This document shows positions 15,778-24,787 of a stretch of DNA of 64,000 bases, piece by piece; within the stretch, counting starts at the first letter, position 1, and the number at the start of each line of letters is the position of its first letter. Source of the stretch: an uncultured Mycoplasmatota bacterium (lineage in GTDB: Bacteria > Bacillota_I > Bacilli_A > Mycoplasmatales > Mycoplasmoidaceae). The stretch spans positions 19,553-83,552 of the forward strand of contig CATEWF010000001.1 of assembly GCA_949527715.1 (NCBI GenBank). The letters are read 5' to 3'. A program made the translations under genes and the position numbers. Below the pieces are notes generated by a model. That model was not told the origin of the DNA and ran no database searches. It worked only from the letters and a program-made list of their open reading frames with translations.

Positions 15778-16353
15778 ATGAGTAGTAATATTTCATATAA
15801 AATAAACTTTAACATTATTGGAGATACTAAATCAGTATTAGAAAAATATATTATTGATAGTCTGTTTAATATCGTATGGCTGAAAAGAGAACATATTGAT
15901 ATACCAACTGCACAATATTGTGATAATATTCGAGAACTTAAACGTAAGTATCACGGACAAACGTACATGTTCTATTCGTTTAAGATTGTAAATGATAAAA
16001 TCACCCTCTGTGATGACGATGAAGATAGCGATGGAATAATTCTTGTTTCCAAGAGAGATGCAAGAGAACGGAATCATATTCTAAAATATGATAAGATAAA
16101 AAATGTTAAAGATTATGTAAATGATGAAATTGAAAAATTTGTTAATTTTATTAATTGCTTCTTAACTTCTTCCACAATATGTTGCTCTTGTGAAATATTA
16201 GATAAAAATAATAATGTATTAGATAACATATCAGATATTATCGCTGCTAATGAAGATGAAATGAAAAGGTCAATTCTTAATAAAACTAAAATAATTGAAA
16301 AAGAATTTGATGATTTTATAAATACAACTAATTTTAGATTTGATTTTAAATGA
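15778..16353 (+). CDS. hypothetical protein
   Basis: 191 residues, soluble, with an acidic DDDEDSDG stretch near residue 80 and a helical C-terminus. Not recognised. Ends overlapping the next start region. Confidence 0.65.
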   Translation: MSSNISYKINFNIIGDTKSVLEKYIIDSLFNIVWLKREHIDIPTAQYCDNIRELKRKYHGQTYMFYSFKIVNDKITLCDDDEDSDGIILVSKRDARERNHILKYDKIKNVKDYVNDEIEKFVNFINCFLTSSTICCSCEILDKNNNVLDNISDIIAANEDEMKRSILNKTKIIEKEFDDFINTTNFRFDFK

Positions 16354-16354
16354 A

Positions 16355-16819
16355 ATGAATAAAAAGTTTATTAAAAATTTAGTATGTTATTTGATAATGG
16401 CATTGGTAATGCTGTTATCTTGTTACATGTTATGTCATATAAACAATAACAAACAAAAGTGTAATGAGCATTGTGAACTAAATCACATTTCAATTGGAAT
16501 GGATTCTTTAAGTGCGGTCAATGTTCTTAAAGAAAAATGGTATAAGACTTGTCAAGTAACTGAATGTTATATTCCTTTTGAAATTAAAGGTGATAGTATT
16601 GGATATACTTACTATAAAGATAATGAATCATTTTTCATTAAAATAAAGAATAGCAAAGTATATGATATTTCATTTAGTACAAATAGTAAAAATAAATTGA
16701 ATTATTTAATCGCTGATAGTATGATAGTGGTGAAGAATGATGAACCATTTAAATACATCGGAAAACATATTATAATTGAGTATAATGGTAAGAATACTTA
16801 CCATTTATATGAAAAATGA
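16355..16819 (+). CDS. membrane-anchored hypothetical protein
   Basis: 154 residues from the ATG at 16355; the longer frame from TTG 16340 lies inside the preceding gene. One hydrophobic N-terminal segment (about 7-26, VCYLIMALVMLLSCYML) acts as anchor or signal, then a Cys pair (CNEHC) and a beta-rich domain with ISIGMDSLSAV, vaguely like SmpA/BamE-type small envelope domains. Probably periplasmic and tethered; not firmly assigned. Confidence 0.65.
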   Translation: MNKKFIKNLVCYLIMALVMLLSCYMLCHINNNKQKCNEHCELNHISIGMDSLSAVNVLKEKWYKTCQVTECYIPFEIKGDSIGYTYYKDNESFFIKIKNSKVYDISFSTNSKNKLNYLIADSMIVVKNDEPFKYIGKHIIIEYNGKNTYHLYEK

Positions 16820-16827
16820 TACTCTAT

Positions 16828-16843
16828 GTACTCAAATGAGTAC
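16828..16843 (+). repeat. 16-bp palindrome, copy 2
   Basis: Second exact copy of GTACTCAAATGAGTAC, ending 16 nt before the ATG at 16860. See 14056. Confidence 0.7.
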
Positions 16844-16859
16844 TTTAATGTATTAAATT

Positions 16860-17306
16860 ATGGATAATAATAAATGTATTGTAAATTGTTTTATACGTAA
16901 GAATACTGAAAAGTTACGTAAAGAGTTAATAAAACTAGGTTATAAGCAAGTAGAGAATGGTGTCGCAGAATGGCATATTCCAATAACAGAACTTTCATAT
17001 CTGGAAACTGGCTATAGTAAAAATAATGGTAATTACTTTATGGGAGTTAATGGATATTGGTATAAAGGTATTGTTAACTGTGAAGATAATGAAGTCTTGT
17101 TTCTTGCTCTTGCTGCCTTACGGGAAAATGATGATTATATGCAATGGTTCACAGATGGTGTTCATTGGGAAATATATCCATTACAAGGAACTATAACACA
17201 AGATATGATTAATAAATGGAAAGTACGATATGCTGAATTAAATCATACATATATTCCACATAAAGCAACAATCGGAGAAATTGTCAAGCATTTTAAAAGC
17301 ACATAA
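16860..17306 (+). CDS. conserved hypothetical phage protein
   Basis: 148 residues with an N-terminal CIVNCFIRKNTEKLRKELIKLGY block and MQWFTDG...WEIYPL further on. The first block recurs in Bacteroidota phage proteins of unknown function. Soluble. The palindrome at 16828 may control it. Confidence 0.75.
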   Translation: MDNNKCIVNCFIRKNTEKLRKELIKLGYKQVENGVAEWHIPITELSYLETGYSKNNGNYFMGVNGYWYKGIVNCEDNEVLFLALAALRENDDYMQWFTDGVHWEIYPLQGTITQDMINKWKVRYAELNHTYIPHKATIGEIVKHFKST

Positions 17307-17357
17307 AAATTTTTATTGTAAAAGAAGTTTTATATAGAAATTAAAATCATAAATTCT

Positions 17358-17756
17358 ATGAGTGAAGTAATAAATCGAGTTAAAGAAATGTTTACAAAGA
17401 CAGAAGAACCACTTACAGCACAAAGAGCGTGGATAGAAACAACCTATGGTTCAGGTTCGTATCGTCCAATTGAAAAAAGAATTACTGAGAAACAGGAATA
17501 CATTAAAAATATTATTAAAGGAAAGTTTTCCGATGGAGTAAGCGTAGGAAACGTAAGTTCAAGGTCATATCGTTGTGTAATTGATATTGATGAAGACCTT
17601 AAAGACCATACAAATGAAATATTTGAACCTTTTATTAGTGGTGGATTTAATATTATTAATCTATCTGATTATATTGAAGAAGTAAAAGATGAGAATGTAT
17701 TTCTTATCTCTTGGAAAAATGCGTTTGATAAGCACGAAGAAATTTTGAAAAAGTAA
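17358..17756 (+). CDS. hypothetical protein
   Basis: 132 residues (MSEVINRVKEMFTKTEEP...). Not recognised. 6 nt upstream of the gene at 17763. Confidence 0.65.
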   Translation: MSEVINRVKEMFTKTEEPLTAQRAWIETTYGSGSYRPIEKRITEKQEYIKNIIKGKFSDGVSVGNVSSRSYRCVIDIDEDLKDHTNEIFEPFISGGFNIINLSDYIEEVKDENVFLISWKNAFDKHEEILKK

Positions 17757-17762
17757 AAATAT

Positions 17763-18365
17763 ATGACACAATTTTATGGTAATATTTGTACCTTTACAAT
17801 GGTAAAGGGTGATTATCTTAGAGATACAAATGATAATACTAAGAAAATATGGAATGATGCTCTAACAAATGGGTATAAGGATATAGTAGATGTTACTGAG
17901 AGTGATGATAAGGAAAAAGTATACCTTGTTGATACATCAGTTTATCATCAATTATTGGAAGCATCAAGAGAAGGAAAAGATATTGACCCATATGGTATTC
18001 CGAATGTTAATTTTAGTTTGATTGAACGGACTGATGAGAGATGGCAAGCATATAAAGAACAACGTTTGACAAGAGGATTTGACAATAGCGAATTGTGGAA
18101 TTTAGATACTACAATTGTTAAGTTTATTTTGCCAAGATTAAAAGTTTTCAGAAGTTTTGAATGTGGACATCCAGGACATATTGATACAATGGAAGAATGG
18201 AACGAGATTCTTGATAAAATGATAAAAGGTTTTGAATATTATCTTGATGAAAATCTTGGTGAAGATAAGAACTTAACTTTTAAGGAAAACAATGCTAATC
18301 GTGAAAAAGTTATATCTGAAGGATTAGATTTATTTCGTAAATATTTCAGTAATTTATGGAATTAA
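17763..18365 (+). CDS. conserved hypothetical phage protein
   Basis: 200 residues. The central block ELWNLDTTIVKFILPRLKVF...GHPGHIDTMEEWNEILDKMI is a pattern that recurs in unrelated large phages, so the protein is probably a widespread phage family; no function is known to me. Soluble and acidic. Confidence 0.75.
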   Translation: MTQFYGNICTFTMVKGDYLRDTNDNTKKIWNDALTNGYKDIVDVTESDDKEKVYLVDTSVYHQLLEASREGKDIDPYGIPNVNFSLIERTDERWQAYKEQRLTRGFDNSELWNLDTTIVKFILPRLKVFRSFECGHPGHIDTMEEWNEILDKMIKGFEYYLDENLGEDKNLTFKENNANREKVISEGLDLFRKYFSNLWN

Positions 18366-18406
18366 AAAAACTATTTATATATAATATATAAATAAGATAA
18401 TTAAGA

Positions 18407-19327
18407 ATGAATTTATTTGAAAGTTATTTAAAAAGACTTGTTAATGAAACGGTTAAAGAATTTTTAAGTGAGAAACGTTTAATTACATTTGATAACAGAG
18501 TATATCCTAAATTTGGATGGTGTGTTATCTTAGCAGGCGGTGGTGGAAGTGGAAAAGGTTATATAAATTCACATAATTTACCGATTGATGGTAAAGTCAT
18601 TAATGTGGATGACTTCAAAAAATTATATGCAAGATTAAAAAAGGTAGAATATAATTCGCACAATCCAGAAGATGTCGCTCGTTTACATAAAATGGTATCA
18701 CAAGCAGATATAAAAGGTATGTATACTGATAACATATTTAATCCTGAGGCACATAATACTGAAAGATTACCTAATGTTATCTTTGATATGACAGGTAGAG
18801 ACCCAGAGCATAATGTTACATATATTGCCAGATATGCAAAAGAAATGGGTTATAAGACTTGTGTAGTATGGGCTGTTGCTAACAGACATGAAGCATTATT
18901 AAGAAATCTAAGAAGAAGTCGAACAGTTCCTGATAATATCATTCACTCTATACATAATAATCTTGCAACTAATATGCCACCATTTTTAGAAAGTCAGTTA
19001 GCAGTCGATTATTTAGATGATGCGTGGATTATATTCAGTTCAACTGATAATCTTACTCAATCAGATTTAAGTGGTGATGAAGCAAAAGATATGGCAGTTC
19101 ATTTAGATAAAAGTAACAATGGATTTATCATTTCAAATGATACTTTTGCACGAATAAATAAGTATGTTGGTAAACTTGAGAAAAATCCTTTACACCCAGA
19201 AACTTATTTAAGCAGTAAAGAAATTGCTGATAAATATGGTACACCACAATTTGATAAAAACGGTAATCAAAATGGCTATGAATTTGATAGAAGCCAATTC
19301 AATAAAGATAGTAATTTTTATCGTTAA
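18407..19327 (+). CDS. zeta-toxin-like P-loop kinase
   Basis: 306 residues. Walker A AGGGGSGKG (43-51) follows a short beta strand (GWCVIL). NVDDFKKLY, equivalent to the substrate/metal Asp region of zeta kinases, follows, then NVIFDMTGR and KTCVVWAVANRHEALLRNLRRSR (lid arginines). This matches the zeta-toxin/polynucleotide-kinase-like branch of P-loop kinases. Possible substrates are a nucleotide-sugar or a nucleic-acid end. An epsilon-type antitoxin is not seen next to it. The genomic company of RNA ligases makes an end-healing kinase an attractive, unproven possibility. Confidence 0.7.
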   Translation: MNLFESYLKRLVNETVKEFLSEKRLITFDNRVYPKFGWCVILAGGGGSGKGYINSHNLPIDGKVINVDDFKKLYARLKKVEYNSHNPEDVARLHKMVSQADIKGMYTDNIFNPEAHNTERLPNVIFDMTGRDPEHNVTYIARYAKEMGYKTCVVWAVANRHEALLRNLRRSRTVPDNIIHSIHNNLATNMPPFLESQLAVDYLDDAWIIFSSTDNLTQSDLSGDEAKDMAVHLDKSNNGFIISNDTFARINKYVGKLEKNPLHPETYLSSKEIADKYGTPQFDKNGNQNGYEFDRSQFNKDSNFYR

Positions 19328-19346
19328 TTCTTAAAAATAAAGATAA

Positions 19347-19982
19347 ATGGAACATACATTAAAATTAATTAAACCGATAGAAAATGAATATGATTGTGAT
19401 TATGTTGGTAATGCACAGTCTTTAATTCATCCTATAAATAAAGAAATAACATCATTATTTAAAGATGAATTATATAAGATGATTTTGAATAAGATAAATC
19501 ATTTTCCTGATATATTTTTATATTTGTCAATTAAAAAGGAAGAAGAATATGTAACAAAAATTACGATAAATTTTGATTATGTAGAAAATCTTAATTCAAA
19601 TAAAAAGGTAATATTTGAAAATGAAGATATTATACAAGAATGCTTAAATGAGTTAATGGCAAAGAAAAGTCTTGTTATGCGAGAAAATGAAGAACCCGCA
19701 TATTATATGTATTCTAATTTAAAAAGGCTAATCCCAGAAATAGGTGAATATTTTTCTTCGGTAAGAGAAGATTTTTATAATTTACATACTTCATTGGTTA
19801 ATCAAATTATACGTTTTTGTAAGGAGCATGATTTGAATATCTCAGATTTTTATCTTAGTGCAGATGGTGTTGAACCATCAATAGAAAATGGTGAATGGGT
19901 ACCATATACTGATAGTAGTTTTGGTATTTATGAAACAGATTATAAAAATTTTAAAAAGTATCCCGTTTTATGCTCTATGTAA
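19347..19982 (+). CDS. hypothetical protein
   Basis: 211 residues, soluble, Glu/Asn/Lys-rich; no recognised family. Lies between the kinase and another hypothetical with no promoter between them. Confidence 0.65.
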   Translation: MEHTLKLIKPIENEYDCDYVGNAQSLIHPINKEITSLFKDELYKMILNKINHFPDIFLYLSIKKEEEYVTKITINFDYVENLNSNKKVIFENEDIIQECLNELMAKKSLVMRENEEPAYYMYSNLKRLIPEIGEYFSSVREDFYNLHTSLVNQIIRFCKEHDLNISDFYLSADGVEPSIENGEWVPYTDSSFGIYETDYKNFKKYPVLCSM

Positions 19983-20005
19983 TAATAAATTATACTTATA
20001 TTTAA

Positions 20006-20473
20006 ATGAAAGAAATATTAACGACAATATATTCGCAACCTTCAATAGAACCGCTTAAAGAATTGGTTAGCAGTTTTTTAACTACATTTGGAATATATGA
20101 TATATCAATTGATGATATGTTTTATTATAATATATTCTGTTCAGCATCTACATATGCCAATTATAATTGGGAATATCTTATTCAAAATAGTGTAGATTTT
20201 GATATTCCATTTAATTTATATGCACCTTGTTCAACATCAGATGAAAGAATAGATTATGTTGAAACTATTATAAAGGATGTACTTTTAGGTAATATAAAAA
20301 AACCAGAATGGATGATTTATATTGAAATGGAAAGTCATTGTGATAATTCACTCTGTGAACAGCAACCATCCAATTTTTTACGACTATTACCAAAAGATGA
20401 AAAATATGAAGTAATCGGTAAATCTCTTATAAAGTTTCTTTACTCTCCTAATAGAACTTCTGTAGTTTATTAA
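20006..20473 (+). CDS. hypothetical protein
   Basis: 155 residues, acidic, not recognised. Last gene before the promoter of the sirtuin unit. Confidence 0.65.
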   Translation: MKEILTTIYSQPSIEPLKELVSSFLTTFGIYDISIDDMFYYNIFCSASTYANYNWEYLIQNSVDFDIPFNLYAPCSTSDERIDYVETIIKDVLLGNIKKPEWMIYIEMESHCDNSLCEQQPSNFLRLLPKDEKYEVIGKSLIKFLYSPNRTSVVY

Positions 20474-20479
20474 TGTTTT

Positions 20480-20524
20480 TTAATAAGAAAAATTTGTGAG
20501 GTACGATAAAAAATCGTACCTTTG
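20480..20524 (+). promoter_or_regulatory. tripartite promoter with internal inverted repeat
   Basis: TTAAT (20480-20484), 8 nt, TTTG (20493-20496), 20 nt, TACCTTTG (20517-20524). 9-bp arms AGGTACGAT/ATCGTACCT (20499-20507, 20513-20521), related in sequence to the repeat at 5645. Drives the sirtuin unit. Confidence 0.8.
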
Positions 20525-20553
20525 TTATATATAAACATTAAACTTTAAAAGAT

Positions 20554-21264
20554 ATGAGTAATAAAAAGAAAATAGTCGTATTAACAGGTGCTGGTATATC
20601 AAAAGAATCTGGTATTCCAACATTTCGTGATGCTGTTGATGGATTGTGGGAAAATTATGATATAAATGATGTTTGTACGGCTGAAGCGATAAAACGAAAT
20701 CCAGAATTGGTTCATAATTTTTATAATGAACTAAGAGCGAAGTATAAAGATGCTAAACCAAATGAAGCACATAAATTGCTTTATGAATTGGAAAAAGATT
20801 ATGATGTTGAAATTATTACACAGAATGTGGATAATTTACATGAACAAGCAGGCTCTACCAAAGTTCTTCACTTACATGGCGAGATAATGAAATGTCGTGA
20901 TACTGGTAATACTAATTACATTTTTGATATACCTTGTGATGAAGAAGGTAATTACAATACATATCATGGTATGAAAATAGATGGACATACTGTACGTCCT
21001 CATATTGTATTTTTTCACGAAGATGTACCAAATATAACAAAGGCTGCTTCTTTGATGAAAAAAGCTGATATTTGTGTAGTAATAGGTAGTTCAATGCAAG
21101 TTTATCCTGCTGCTGGTTTAATTGACTATGTTAATGTTGGTAATCCAATATATTATATTGACCCATTTCCATCAATTGACCAAGTATCATATCCTGATGT
21201 TCAAGTAATTGATGAAGTAGCAACGAAAGGAATGGAAATATTAACTGAAAAATTAAAGAAATAA
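20554..21264 (+). CDS. Sir2-family NAD-dependent deacylase (CobB-like)
   Basis: 236 residues with the complete sirtuin core: GAGISKESGIPTFR (12-25), TQNVDNLH (89-96), the catalytic His in HLHGE (108), and RPHIVFF plus VVIGSS. It removes acyl groups from lysines, or hydrolyses NAD, using NAD as co-substrate. The two C-x2-C zinc pairs of typical sirtuins are absent, with only single Cys at the expected region; I recall zinc-less CobB proteins from Bacteroidota, which would fit an origin from that host group. First gene of a unit that includes the GmrSD-like gene and ends with the NadD-like enzyme. Confidence 0.9.
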   Translation: MSNKKKIVVLTGAGISKESGIPTFRDAVDGLWENYDINDVCTAEAIKRNPELVHNFYNELRAKYKDAKPNEAHKLLYELEKDYDVEIITQNVDNLHEQAGSTKVLHLHGEIMKCRDTGNTNYIFDIPCDEEGNYNTYHGMKIDGHTVRPHIVFFHEDVPNITKAASLMKKADICVVIGSSMQVYPAAGLIDYVNVGNPIYYIDPFPSIDQVSYPDVQVIDEVATKGMEILTEKLKK

Positions 21265-21276
21265 CAAGATAAAAGA

Positions 21277-21597
21277 ATGAAGAATTGGTCATATTATAAA
21301 AAAGGTTGGTCTATATCGTGGTATAATTTTAAAAACGAATTAGATGATTCATATGCTAAAACATTTAATGAAGCCTATAAAAATAACCCAGATAAATATT
21401 TTAAGAAAGTATTTCATTTATTGAGAAATGAATATGGCATAGAGTATGTCCACATGTGGAATACTTCTCATTTATTGTGGCAAACACCAAAAAATATATA
21501 TTGGTTTAAGTTTAGAGTTTCTGACAGATTTGATAAGAAAGGAAAATGGAAGTTTAAAGTTATGAAAACCACTAATGACCATGTAAGTTGTGGTTAA
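21277..21597 (+). CDS. hypothetical protein
   Basis: 106 residues, rich in Trp, Tyr and Lys (MKNWSYYKKGWSISWYNFKNE...). Not recognised. Starts 12 nt after the sirtuin gene. Confidence 0.65.
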   Translation: MKNWSYYKKGWSISWYNFKNELDDSYAKTFNEAYKNNPDKYFKKVFHLLRNEYGIEYVHMWNTSHLLWQTPKNIYWFKFRVSDRFDKKGKWKFKVMKTTNDHVSCG

Positions 21598-21632
21598 AAT
21601 ATAATATAACATTTTAAATAAAAAGAATATAA

Positions 21633-23351
21633 ATGAAAGACAGTAGAACATTTCACGAAATTTTTGGTATTTATGTAGAAAAACCGTATCAATTGGGTGT
21701 ATTACGGGCTAAACAAAGAAATTATGAATGGCGCAGAATTGAGATATTGCAATTATTAAATGATATTTCAGAATTAGCAGAAACACATGATCCTCTTGGA
21801 TATTTTGTAAATACGGTTGCAATTTTTGAAAATGTAAAAGAAAATGTTGAAGAAATAATTGATGGTAATCAAAGATTGACAACAACATTATTAATATATC
21901 TTACAATAAAAAATTTTATATTAAATAATAATTTGGGAAAACAGTATGAGTTTATTCTTAATGATATAGATAGAAGAATTTATCGGCACTATGATAAACG
22001 TGTAATTTTAAAACCAATGCCTGTTGATAAGCCTATTTTTGAGGATGTATTGAATAATTGTCATGAAAAGATTCACAGCAACAATTATGAATATAAGACA
22101 ACAAGAATTGCTAAAGCCTATAAGTTCATTTATGAATATTTTACAAATTGTTGTATTGAAAAGGGTTATAATTATATAAATTCATTTTATATGGGTGGGC
22201 TTTATAATCTTCGTACCTTGATATTAGAACCTCAGAGTGAGAAGGAAGCCGCTAATTTGTTTCAGAAATCTAATACTTGTGGTTTAGAACTGAATAACAA
22301 TACAAAAATTACAGTTTTTGTAAATCAGATTCTTGCGGACTATGTTGATGATAATGATTTACCATTAGAAAAGTATGTAGAGTATAATACAAAATTTGCT
22401 AACGCTGTGGATAGTGTAAAAGATTTTAAAAAATCTTTTGTCTATTTTTTATATTATTTAAATAACACTTATGTTACATATACAAGAATTTATGATTCAT
22501 TTTATAATTATTTGAATAATGTCCTTGTTTATGGTAAACAAAAATCAGATAAATTTAGTAATATATTCGAATTAATTGATAAATTCTGTTATTTTACCAA
22601 CTTCATTTATTCGTTACAAAACAATTATTTTGAAAATGAAACTAAAAAGATAAACTATTTGTTAAGTTTGTGTGGTACTTGTGTCTATACTGAAATCGCT
22701 ATAATAGATATGTTTAGTGATAAATATGATTATGCCTTTAGTAACACAGAAAAATATAATATTATTGAAATGTTAATGATAATAACATTTCGTAGTAAAT
22801 ATCTCGTTAGTGGATTAAGTCATCCAGAGAAAAGAATGGCTTGCTTGATTAACAAATGTTTGGAAATTAACAGTAAAACTAATGAAAGAATAGATAAAAT
22901 TTTTAAAGAATATATTATAAATAGTGGTCTTTTAGAAGAAATGGGATATGTTTCTGATGAAACTTTTGTAAGAGGTATTATTTATAAACCAATCTATAAT
23001 AAACGTATTACTTCAGTTTTAAAATATGTTTTAACTAAATTAAATAATTATTTTGGTGATGAACAAATTATTTTTGGAACCAATATAGATAATACTATTG
23101 AACATGTAATTCCACAAATAAATAATCAAAATGAAAAATTGTTACATACAATAGGTAATTTGACTGTTTTATCAAGAAGTAATAATTCTTCATTAAAAAA
23201 TGAAACATATGTAAATAAAAAATCAACATTAAATAAAAGTTCAATTCATTTAAACCAGTACTTTATAGATAAAGACGATTTTAATTGGACTGATGTTGAA
23301 GAACGTAGCAAATATTTAGCACCAATAATGTGTGAAATTTTTAAAATATAA
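21633..23351 (+). CDS. GmrSD-like DUF262-DUF1524 protein
   Basis: 572 residues with both halves of the GmrSD architecture. DUF262: KQRNYEW (28-33) and EIIDGNQRLTTT (74-85), the NTP-binding DGxQR motif. DUF1524 near the C-terminus: TIEHVIPQ then HTIGNLTVLSRSNNSSLKN, the HNH-like nuclease signature. In bacteria such enzymes cut glucosylated hydroxymethylcytosine DNA or act as modification-dependent defences. A full-length copy on a phage could target competing phages or be repurposed. No other restriction component is adjacent. It overlaps the next ORF's frame but not its likely start. Confidence 0.85.
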   Translation: MKDSRTFHEIFGIYVEKPYQLGVLRAKQRNYEWRRIEILQLLNDISELAETHDPLGYFVNTVAIFENVKENVEEIIDGNQRLTTTLLIYLTIKNFILNNNLGKQYEFILNDIDRRIYRHYDKRVILKPMPVDKPIFEDVLNNCHEKIHSNNYEYKTTRIAKAYKFIYEYFTNCCIEKGYNYINSFYMGGLYNLRTLILEPQSEKEAANLFQKSNTCGLELNNNTKITVFVNQILADYVDDNDLPLEKYVEYNTKFANAVDSVKDFKKSFVYFLYYLNNTYVTYTRIYDSFYNYLNNVLVYGKQKSDKFSNIFELIDKFCYFTNFIYSLQNNYFENETKKINYLLSLCGTCVYTEIAIIDMFSDKYDYAFSNTEKYNIIEMLMIITFRSKYLVSGLSHPEKRMACLINKCLEINSKTNERIDKIFKEYIINSGLLEEMGYVSDETFVRGIIYKPIYNKRITSVLKYVLTKLNNYFGDEQIIFGTNIDNTIEHVIPQINNQNEKLLHTIGNLTVLSRSNNSSLKNETYVNKKSTLNKSSIHLNQYFIDKDDFNWTDVEERSKYLAPIMCEIFKI

Positions 23352-23364
23352 TATAGGTTTGTTT

Positions 23365-23982
23365 ATGAAAATAGGATTATATTTTGGTAGTTTTAACCCG
23401 ATACACGAAGGACATATCTTTGTGGTAAAGAAAGCATTGGAAACAGGAATAGATAAGTTATTCCTTGTTGTTTCACCCCAATCTCCATTCAAACCATTAT
23501 CTGAACTTGCTTCTTTTAAGGACAGATTGGAAATGGCAAAAATTGCTATAAAATCACATAATATTGAAGATAAAGTTGAAGCCGTAGATTGGGAAGAATA
23601 TATGTATCCATCATATACGGCACATACATTACAGAAGTCTGTACCAATGTTACAAGAAAATGATACAACCATTTTTATGGGGTTAGATAATTTCCTTACA
23701 ATAGATAAATGGAAAGAACCTAATTACATTCTTGAAAATTATGGAATACATATTATTCCAAGAGGTGATGATTTTGAAGAACGATTAATTACCGATAAGA
23801 TAAAACAATTGAGGGAAAATGTTACTCCTAACCTTAAAAGTGTTACATTTTCTATAATTGAACATACAATTAACATTTCTGCAACAGAGATTAGAAATAG
23901 AGTCAGAAATAATGAAAAAATTGAAAATATTATAGACTGTAATGTATTAAACTACATCATTAATAATGATTTATATAAATAA
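23365..23982 (+). CDS. nadD: NadD-like nicotinate/nicotinamide mononucleotide adenylyltransferase
   Basis: 205 residues from the ATG at 23365; an in-frame extension to 23332 lies inside the preceding gene. KIGLYFGSFNPIHEGH holds the GxFxPxHxGH nucleotidyltransferase signature, and INISATEIRNRV is the C-terminal SxTxIR motif. It should join ATP to nicotinate mononucleotide (or NMN) to make the dinucleotide. It sits in the same unit as the NAD-consuming sirtuin and about 10 kb before a nicotinamidase, pointing to a phage interest in NAD. The phosphoribosyltransferase and NadE steps are not in this window. Confidence 0.85.
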   Translation: MKIGLYFGSFNPIHEGHIFVVKKALETGIDKLFLVVSPQSPFKPLSELASFKDRLEMAKIAIKSHNIEDKVEAVDWEEYMYPSYTAHTLQKSVPMLQENDTTIFMGLDNFLTIDKWKEPNYILENYGIHIIPRGDDFEERLITDKIKQLRENVTPNLKSVTFSIIEHTINISATEIRNRVRNNEKIENIIDCNVLNYIINNDLYK

Positions 23983-23988
23983 GAATTT

Positions 23989-24033
23989 TTAACATAAAAA
24001 ATTTGTTTTATTGGAATAAAAGTGTTACCTTTG
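23989..24033 (+). promoter_or_regulatory. tripartite promoter
   Basis: TTAAC (23989-23993), 8 nt, TTTG (24002-24005), 20 nt, TACCTTTG (24026-24033). Confidence 0.8.
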
Positions 24034-24052
24034 TAACATCAATGAAAAAGAT

Positions 24053-24190
24053 ATGAATATGATAATTTTTTTATTATTTTTGATAGCCATATTAATCGGA
24101 ATTATATGGTTTTATCGTTTGGTTGCTGAATGCAATCATGATGAAAGAATATATAAATTGTTATATACCATATTTTTTATTAATTTGTGA
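24053..24190 (+). CDS. small membrane protein
   Basis: A 45-residue ORF (MNMIIFLLFLIAILIGIIWFY...) with one clear hydrophobic helix at 2-21 and a second weaker one at the end; stops with TGA. It lies 20 nt after a strong promoter and before the LemA-like gene, so it is likely translated. Function unknown. Confidence 0.55.
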   Translation: MNMIIFLLFLIAILIGIIWFYRLVAECNHDERIYKLLYTIFFINL

Positions 24191-24232
24191 TATAGTAATA
24201 TTAATTTTTTTAATTGTTAATTTAATAATAAA

Positions 24233-24775
24233 ATGAGTAAAAACGTTATTACAACAATTGTTATTGTGGCAGTATTTGCCATTGTGGGATTTACATTGTT
24301 CTCAATGGGTGTATCTTATCAGAATCAAGAGGTACGTTATGTAAATCAGTTTAAGGCAGAAAATCAGAAGATTGAAGCCGTGTATGATAATATGTGGAAA
24401 TCTATCAAGCAGATTGCTGAAGTTTCTGACAAGTATCAGGATTCGTTTAAGGACATTTATGTACAGATTACTGATGCAAGGTATAATAAAGATAATGGTG
24501 TACTTATGAAGTGGATTACAGAGTCCAATCCTAATTTTGACCCATCTTTGTATCAGAAACTTGCTGGCGTAATTGAGGTAGAACGTAAGCGTTTCCTTAA
24601 TGCACAGACTAAAATTATTGACATTGTAAGAGAACATAATAATATGCTTGATGTCATTCCATCTAAATGGTTTTTAAGTGGACGAGAATATCTTGAGTAT
24701 GAAGTTATTTCTTCAAGTCGTTCTAAGCAAGTAATGGATACTCGTATGGATGATGATGTTCAAGTATTTAACTAA
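24233..24775 (+). CDS. LemA-like membrane-anchored helical protein
   Basis: 180 residues: one N-terminal membrane helix (about 5-26) then a long all-helical domain. KIEAVYDNMWKSIKQIAEVSDKYQDSFK and the RFLNAQTKIIDIVREHNNML segment resemble the LemA fold, where long helices follow an N-terminal anchor. Known LemA proteins are inner-membrane proteins of poorly defined role; many are about this size. Codon use is a little richer in C/G than the neighbours, suggesting high expression. Confidence 0.65.
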   Translation: MSKNVITTIVIVAVFAIVGFTLFSMGVSYQNQEVRYVNQFKAENQKIEAVYDNMWKSIKQIAEVSDKYQDSFKDIYVQITDARYNKDNGVLMKWITESNPNFDPSLYQKLAGVIEVERKRFLNAQTKIIDIVREHNNMLDVIPSKWFLSGREYLEYEVISSSRSKQVMDTRMDDDVQVFN

Positions 24776-24787
24776 AGTCAAATAAAA

